From Caulobacterales bacterium (lineage in GTDB: Bacteria; Pseudomonadota; Alphaproteobacteria; Caulobacterales; Parvularculaceae), in assembly GCA_020638525.1 (NCBI GenBank), contig JACKIL010000005.1:1-64000 (forward strand): 64,000 nucleotides of DNA, given 5' to 3'. Positions 61,368 through 64,000 of the stretch are shown here, piece after piece. The translations under genes were made by a program, and so were the position numbers. The number at the start of each line of letters is the position of its first letter. The first letter of the stretch is position 1. The notes beneath the pieces are model-generated. The model was not told the origin of the DNA. It did no database searches and saw nothing but the letters and a program-made list of their open reading frames with translations.

Positions 61368-61828
61368 CGACGAATCTCAATTTCCGCGTTGTTTGACGAA
61401 GATGGACGCCATGCAGAAAAATCACGGCTCGGCGCATAATCATCGTTGCTTGCATATGTTTTTGTCTGCGAGCAGTGCTGAATAAGATCGTGCTGCGTAT
61501 GATTTCTGGTGCCTCTGTCTAAAATCGGCTCCGAATAAGGAAGCAGTTCTTCCGCTGATATTGCCGCTAAAAGCTCTGTTATCGTGTCTAGAGTCCAGTT
61601 TCCTGGGGCTCCTAACACTTTGCTTATCCGATCAGCGCCTTTGTTTAGTTTCCTTGCAAGGTCAGCCTTTGTGAAGCCTCGTTCAGCTTCCGCCTCCAAA
61701 AACTTCCGAATGACATAGTCATAGTAGTTATTTCGGACGCGCTCGCATAAGTATGCGAGGCTGTGTTCTGAAAGCGGATCAGCGCCTGCGATTTCAGATA
61801 GAAACGGCGTCGGTTGTGATGAAGTCAC
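61364..61828 (-). CDS. Passenger gene: helix-turn-helix (XRE-like) protein
   Basis: The start is best placed at GTG 61828, eight bases after AGGAGG; the ATG at 61834 would leave only two bases. The 154-residue protein has a Cro-like HTH in GFTKADLARKLNKGADRISKVLGAPGNWTLDTITELLAAI (about residues 55-95), a C-terminal Ser/Thr-rich tail and a helical N-terminus (LSEHSLAYLCERVRNNYYDYVIRKFLEAE). It overlaps the upstream 182-residue gene by 35 bases and the downstream gene by four. It may be the antitoxin or autoregulator of the cassette. Confidence 0.75.
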   Translation of the reverse strand: MTSSQPTPFLSEIAGADPLSEHSLAYLCERVRNNYYDYVIRKFLEAEAERGFTKADLARKLNKGADRISKVLGAPGNWTLDTITELLAAISAEELLPYSEPILDRGTRNHTQHDLIQHCSQTKTYASNDDYAPSRDFSAWRPSSSNNAEIEIRR

Positions 61829-62342
61829 GAACATTACCTCCTGTGATCGGCGGTGAACTGAATATCTGTTCCCATCGGCTTTCGCATTCGAGCGTCGCCA
61901 GCGCCCAGCGGATGGGGTCTGCTTGTAAAGGTCGGCGATCAGACCAGTCCGGCGAGATAGAACGAAACTCATAATTGAGCGCAACGAACACATCGGGCAT
62001 TACGAATCCCCCAAATACCCGCATGCCGGGGCTTGGGTCTCTGCTGCGTATGTCGAAGATTCCTTTGGTCGGCGGGTCTAAGAGACCCATGTAAGCCGTT
62101 CGGTGGTTGTAGGGTGTGAGGCACATCGAGATGACCTTCCCTGTAACAAAGGCTTCCAAATCCGCTTGCAGCCGGCCAATGCGCCGCATCTCGCCGTCGT
62201 TTTTCCAGGGACCATCTAAAAGCCTCTTTAGTTCCGGGTGTATCAAGACCGTTCGCGCCGCAAGGTCGCTTGGCATTTTCAACTCCAGAATATGGAGTTG
62301 GCCGGACGCGAGCGCCGCCTTGATCTCATCGTCTATTGACAT
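61794..62342 (-). CDS. Passenger gene: unknown 182-residue protein, possible toxin
   Basis: The start is the ATG at 62342 (MSIDDEIKAALASGQLHILELKMPSD). The central region GEMRRIGRLQADLEAFVTGKVISMCLTPYN and the block GIFDIRSRDPSPGMRVFGGFVMPDVFVALNYEFR suggest a compact alpha/beta domain, with a later CESRWEQIF. No catalytic signature was recognised with certainty. Its place as the first gene before an overlapping HTH gene is like higBA-type toxin-antitoxin order, but this is inference. Confidence 0.7.
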   Translation of the reverse strand: MSIDDEIKAALASGQLHILELKMPSDLAARTVLIHPELKRLLDGPWKNDGEMRRIGRLQADLEAFVTGKVISMCLTPYNHRTAYMGLLDPPTKGIFDIRSRDPSPGMRVFGGFVMPDVFVALNYEFRSISPDWSDRRPLQADPIRWALATLECESRWEQIFSSPPITGGNVRDFITTDAVSI

Positions 62343-62422
62343 ATAAGTCAATTATCCGGGTTGAAAAGAGGTTACGGATTCACGAAAGATTGCGAACAAA
62401 CAACGAAAAAGCGAGTCGAAAT

Positions 62423-62474
62423 ACATAAATATGTGAACAATTATCTTGACGCTAGGCATTTTAGTTCATATATT
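62423..62474 (+). promoter_or_regulatory. Transposase promoter and nearby palindrome
   Basis: TTGACG (62446-62451), a 17-bp spacer and TATATT (62469-62474) form a strong sigma-70 type promoter. The predicted start of transcription falls at about the ATG at 62481, so the transposase mRNA may be leaderless. ACATAAATATGT (62423-62434) just upstream is a near-palindrome that could be an operator. Confidence 0.6.
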
Positions 62475-62480
62475 AATGGC

Positions 62481-63374
62481 ATGAACAAATTGCCCGCCAA
62501 AGACCGCGCCCAAATCCTCAATATGCTCTGCGAGGGCGCTTCCATGCGGTCGATCTCCCGCATCGCCGGAGTGAGCATCAACACGGTTTCGAAGCTGCTT
62601 GAGGACGCCGGGGAAGCCTGCCTCGCGCTCCATGACGAGAAGGTCATGGGCGTGAAGGCTGAGCGGGTTCAATGCGATGAAATCTGGAGTTTTTGCTACG
62701 CAAAACAAAAGAACGTGGCGGCCGCCAAAGCCGCCCCGGAAGGCGCTGGCGACGTCTGGACGTGGACGGCGCTGGACGCCGACAGCAAGCTGATGATCTC
62801 CTATTTCGTGGGGGACCGCTCTGGCCAAAGCGCCTTGATTCTCGCCGACGATCTCCGCAAGCGCGTTTCCTCCGAGCGCGTCCAGATCACAACGGACGGC
62901 CATAACGCCTATCTCGGCGCTATTGAGGAAGCCTTCGGCGCGGATGCTGACTACGCGACGCTTGAGAAGGTTTACGCGACCGATCCCGCCGCCGCGCGTG
63001 GCCGCTATAGCCCGCCGGTTTGCATCGGCGCCAAGAAGCGCGTCGTTGAAGGCGAGCCCGATATGACGAAGGTTTCAACGTCCTATGTGGAGCGCTCGAA
63101 CCTTTCTATCCGCATGCAGAACCGCCGCTTTACGCGCCTGACAAACGCCTTTTCGAAGAAGTTCCAAAACCACGTTCACGCGCTGGCGCTCTACTTCGCC
63201 TTCTATAACTTCTGCCGGGTTCATAAGACCCTTCGCGTCACCCCAGCGATGCAAGCTGGCCTCACGGATCGTGTTTGGGATTTGACGGATATCGTCGAGC
63301 TTATGGACGCCCGCGCCCCGAAGCCGGGCCGCCCGAAGACCTACAAGAAAAAGCAGGCCGAAAATTCAAACTGA
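62481..63374 (+). CDS. IS1-like DDE transposase
   Basis: The start at the ATG at 62481 gives 297 residues; the longer open frame to 62361 is upstream of the promoter. The N-terminal helix-turn-helix is ILNMLCEGASMRSISRIAGVSINTVSKLLEDAG. The DDE core has the first Asp in RVQCDEIWSFCYAKQKN, the second in VQITTDGHNAYLGAI and the Glu in TSYVERSNLSIRMQNRRFTRLTNAFSKKFQNH. The carboxyl end overlaps the inverted repeat. It is a single frame without the IS1 frameshift, as in IS1-related elements outside enterobacteria; an IS1595-type placement cannot be excluded without a search. Confidence 0.92.
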   Translation: MNKLPAKDRAQILNMLCEGASMRSISRIAGVSINTVSKLLEDAGEACLALHDEKVMGVKAERVQCDEIWSFCYAKQKNVAAAKAAPEGAGDVWTWTALDADSKLMISYFVGDRSGQSALILADDLRKRVSSERVQITTDGHNAYLGAIEEAFGADADYATLEKVYATDPAAARGRYSPPVCIGAKKRVVEGEPDMTKVSTSYVERSNLSIRMQNRRFTRLTNAFSKKFQNHVHALALYFAFYNFCRVHKTLRVTPAMQAGLTDRVWDLTDIVELMDARAPKPGRPKTYKKKQAENSN

Positions 63375-63383
63375 GACACTACC
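63365..63383 (-). repeat. Right terminal inverted repeat
   Basis: TTCAAACTGAGACACTACC; the exact complement of the left end. It contains the transposase stop codon. Confidence 0.95.
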
Positions 63384-63391
63384 GCCGCTTG
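63384..63391. repeat. Target-site duplication, right copy
   Basis: GCCGCTTG, identical to 60282-60289. Confidence 0.92.
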
Positions 63392-63582
63392 ACGCCCCTT
63401 CCCTTCCCGCCTATCACCCGCGCCGGGCCGGAGGCGCCCGCCGCTCGCGAGCCGCAAGGCTATGGCGAAGCTCTCCGATGACGAACGATCCGGCATGAAC
63501 CCGTTCAACGGCGTGCGGACCGATGGCAAAGCGAGCCCCATCAGTGAACGTTCCGCATGCCTCGATTGAATGAGGTAGGCCC

Positions 63583-64000
63583 ATGATCGACCATCCTTTG
63601 CCGTCGCTCGACATGCTCAAAACGCAGGCGAAACGCCTGCGCGCCGGGCTTGCGCAAGACGGCGATTTCATCAGCCATTCCGAAGCGCTGGAGCTCATCG
63701 CCCGGCAATATGGCTATCGCAACTGGAACACGCTCCACGCCGTGATCGGCAACCGGCCGCCGCGTTTCGCCCCGCAAGTGGGCGCGCGCATTGGCGGGGC
63801 TTATCTCGGCCAGGCGTTTGCAGGCGAGATCATCGCCGTGCAGACGCTTTCTTCCGGGCGCTTCCGCATCACTATCGACTTCGACGAGGCTGTCGACGTC
63901 GTGACGTTCGAGAGCTTTTCGGCGTTCAGGAAACGCGTTTCCTGCGTCGTCGGCGAAGATGGCGTCTCGCCTGACAAGACCTCGAACGGTCGTCCGCATA
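63583..64000 (+). CDS. Glyoxalase-superfamily protein (C-terminus beyond window)
   Basis: From the ATG at 63583, preceded by GAGG, the frame is open to the window end (139 codons). The N-terminus MIDHPLPSLDMLKTQAKRLRAGLAQDGDFISHSEALELIARQYGYRNWNTLHAVIGN is the helical motif shared by the proteins annotated as glyoxalase superfamily (Glyoxalase_8-like). The following GARIGGAYLGQAFAGEIIAVQTLSSGRFRITIDFDEAVDVV is a beta-rich domain. Enzyme activity is not established for this group. Confidence 0.8.
   Translation, partial: MIDHPLPSLDMLKTQAKRLRAGLAQDGDFISHSEALELIARQYGYRNWNTLHAVIGNRPPRFAPQVGARIGGAYLGQAFAGEIIAVQTLSSGRFRITIDFDEAVDVVTFESFSAFRKRVSCVVGEDGVSPDKTSNGRPH

Larger units (their letters stand above)
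60290..63383 (+). mobile_element. 3,094-bp IS1-like transposable element with five passenger genes
   Basis: The element is bounded by perfect 19-bp inverted repeats, GGTAGTGTCTCAGTTTGAA at the left end (60290-60308) and its exact complement at the right end (63365-63383), with an 8-bp target duplication outside. It carries two + strand genes, three - strand genes and, at the right end, a DDE transposase whose last codons enter the right repeat. Exact repeats and duplication mean the insertion is recent or well preserved. A typical IS of this kind is about 1 kb, so roughly 2 kb is cargo. The 61.0-62.5 kb part has more A+T than the host genes. Confidence 0.9.

Noticed and set aside
1..64000. 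CRISPR array, prophage or rRNA operon
   Set aside because: No regularly spaced direct repeats, phage structural genes or rRNA sequence were seen.

Overview
This 64 kb window is chromosomal DNA of a GC-rich alphaproteobacterium. The evidence is a CpdR-type response regulator beside N-formylglutamate amidohydrolase and tRNA-Val, a perfect CtrA-type box (TTAA-N7-TTAA), a NadQ-like NUDIX regulator in front of nadABC, an MmgR/alpha-r8-like small RNA, a ROSE-like leader on an hsp20 gene and an alphaproteobacterial two-part GOGAT. The genus cannot be fixed from the sequence; a Parvularculales/Hyphomonadales-like marine lineage is only a guess.

Layout. 1-9.1 kb: an envelope protein cut by the left edge, a LOG-family hydrolase, gltX and the glutamate synthase genes gltD-gltB. 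9.4-15.5 kb: a tandem pair of exported amidohydrolases, of which the second has lost its metal ligands, a PhoD-like phosphatase, a SYLF protein and a DJ-1/PfpI protein. 15.5-23.3 kb: a one-strand fatty-acid/acyl-CoA degradation cluster (thiolase, SDR, OsmC, TPR, MaoC, two acyl-CoA dehydrogenases, acyl-CoA synthetase). 23.4-32.2 kb: a polysaccharide flippase, SuhB, Hsp20 with a thermosensor-like leader, a lipoprotein-like methyltransferase, an SCP2-like protein and lysophospholipase pair, HisN, an XRE regulator, a GT4 glycosyltransferase and the sRNA candidate. 32.2-46.6 kb: N-formylglutamate amidohydrolase, CpdR, tRNA-Val(GAC), a sensor kinase, a PilZ-like/methyltransferase protein behind a CtrA box, dapE, the def-fmt-truA group, a long RmuC and a hybrid kinase. 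46.8-57.7 kb: an HD hydrolase, a dual-specificity-type phosphatase, nadQ and nadABC with an operator palindrome, serC-serA, an EamA transporter and a PhzF protein. 57.9-64 kb: an unknown coiled protein, thiD, two palindromic repeats, a consensus parS site, and then a complete 3,094-bp transposable element.

The transposable element is the most notable object. It is bounded by perfect 19-bp terminal inverted repeats and an exact 8-bp target duplication. Besides an IS1-like DDE transposase it carries five passenger genes of unknown function: a + strand pair and a - strand trio that looks like a toxin-antitoxin or small regulatory cassette. The right edge of the window cuts a glyoxalase-superfamily gene.

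Most genes are ordinary housekeeping genes. The regulatory signals (CtrA box, NadQ operator, ROSE-like leader, TGC-rich boxes at the sRNA promoter, parS) and the cargo-carrying element are the parts worth checking.
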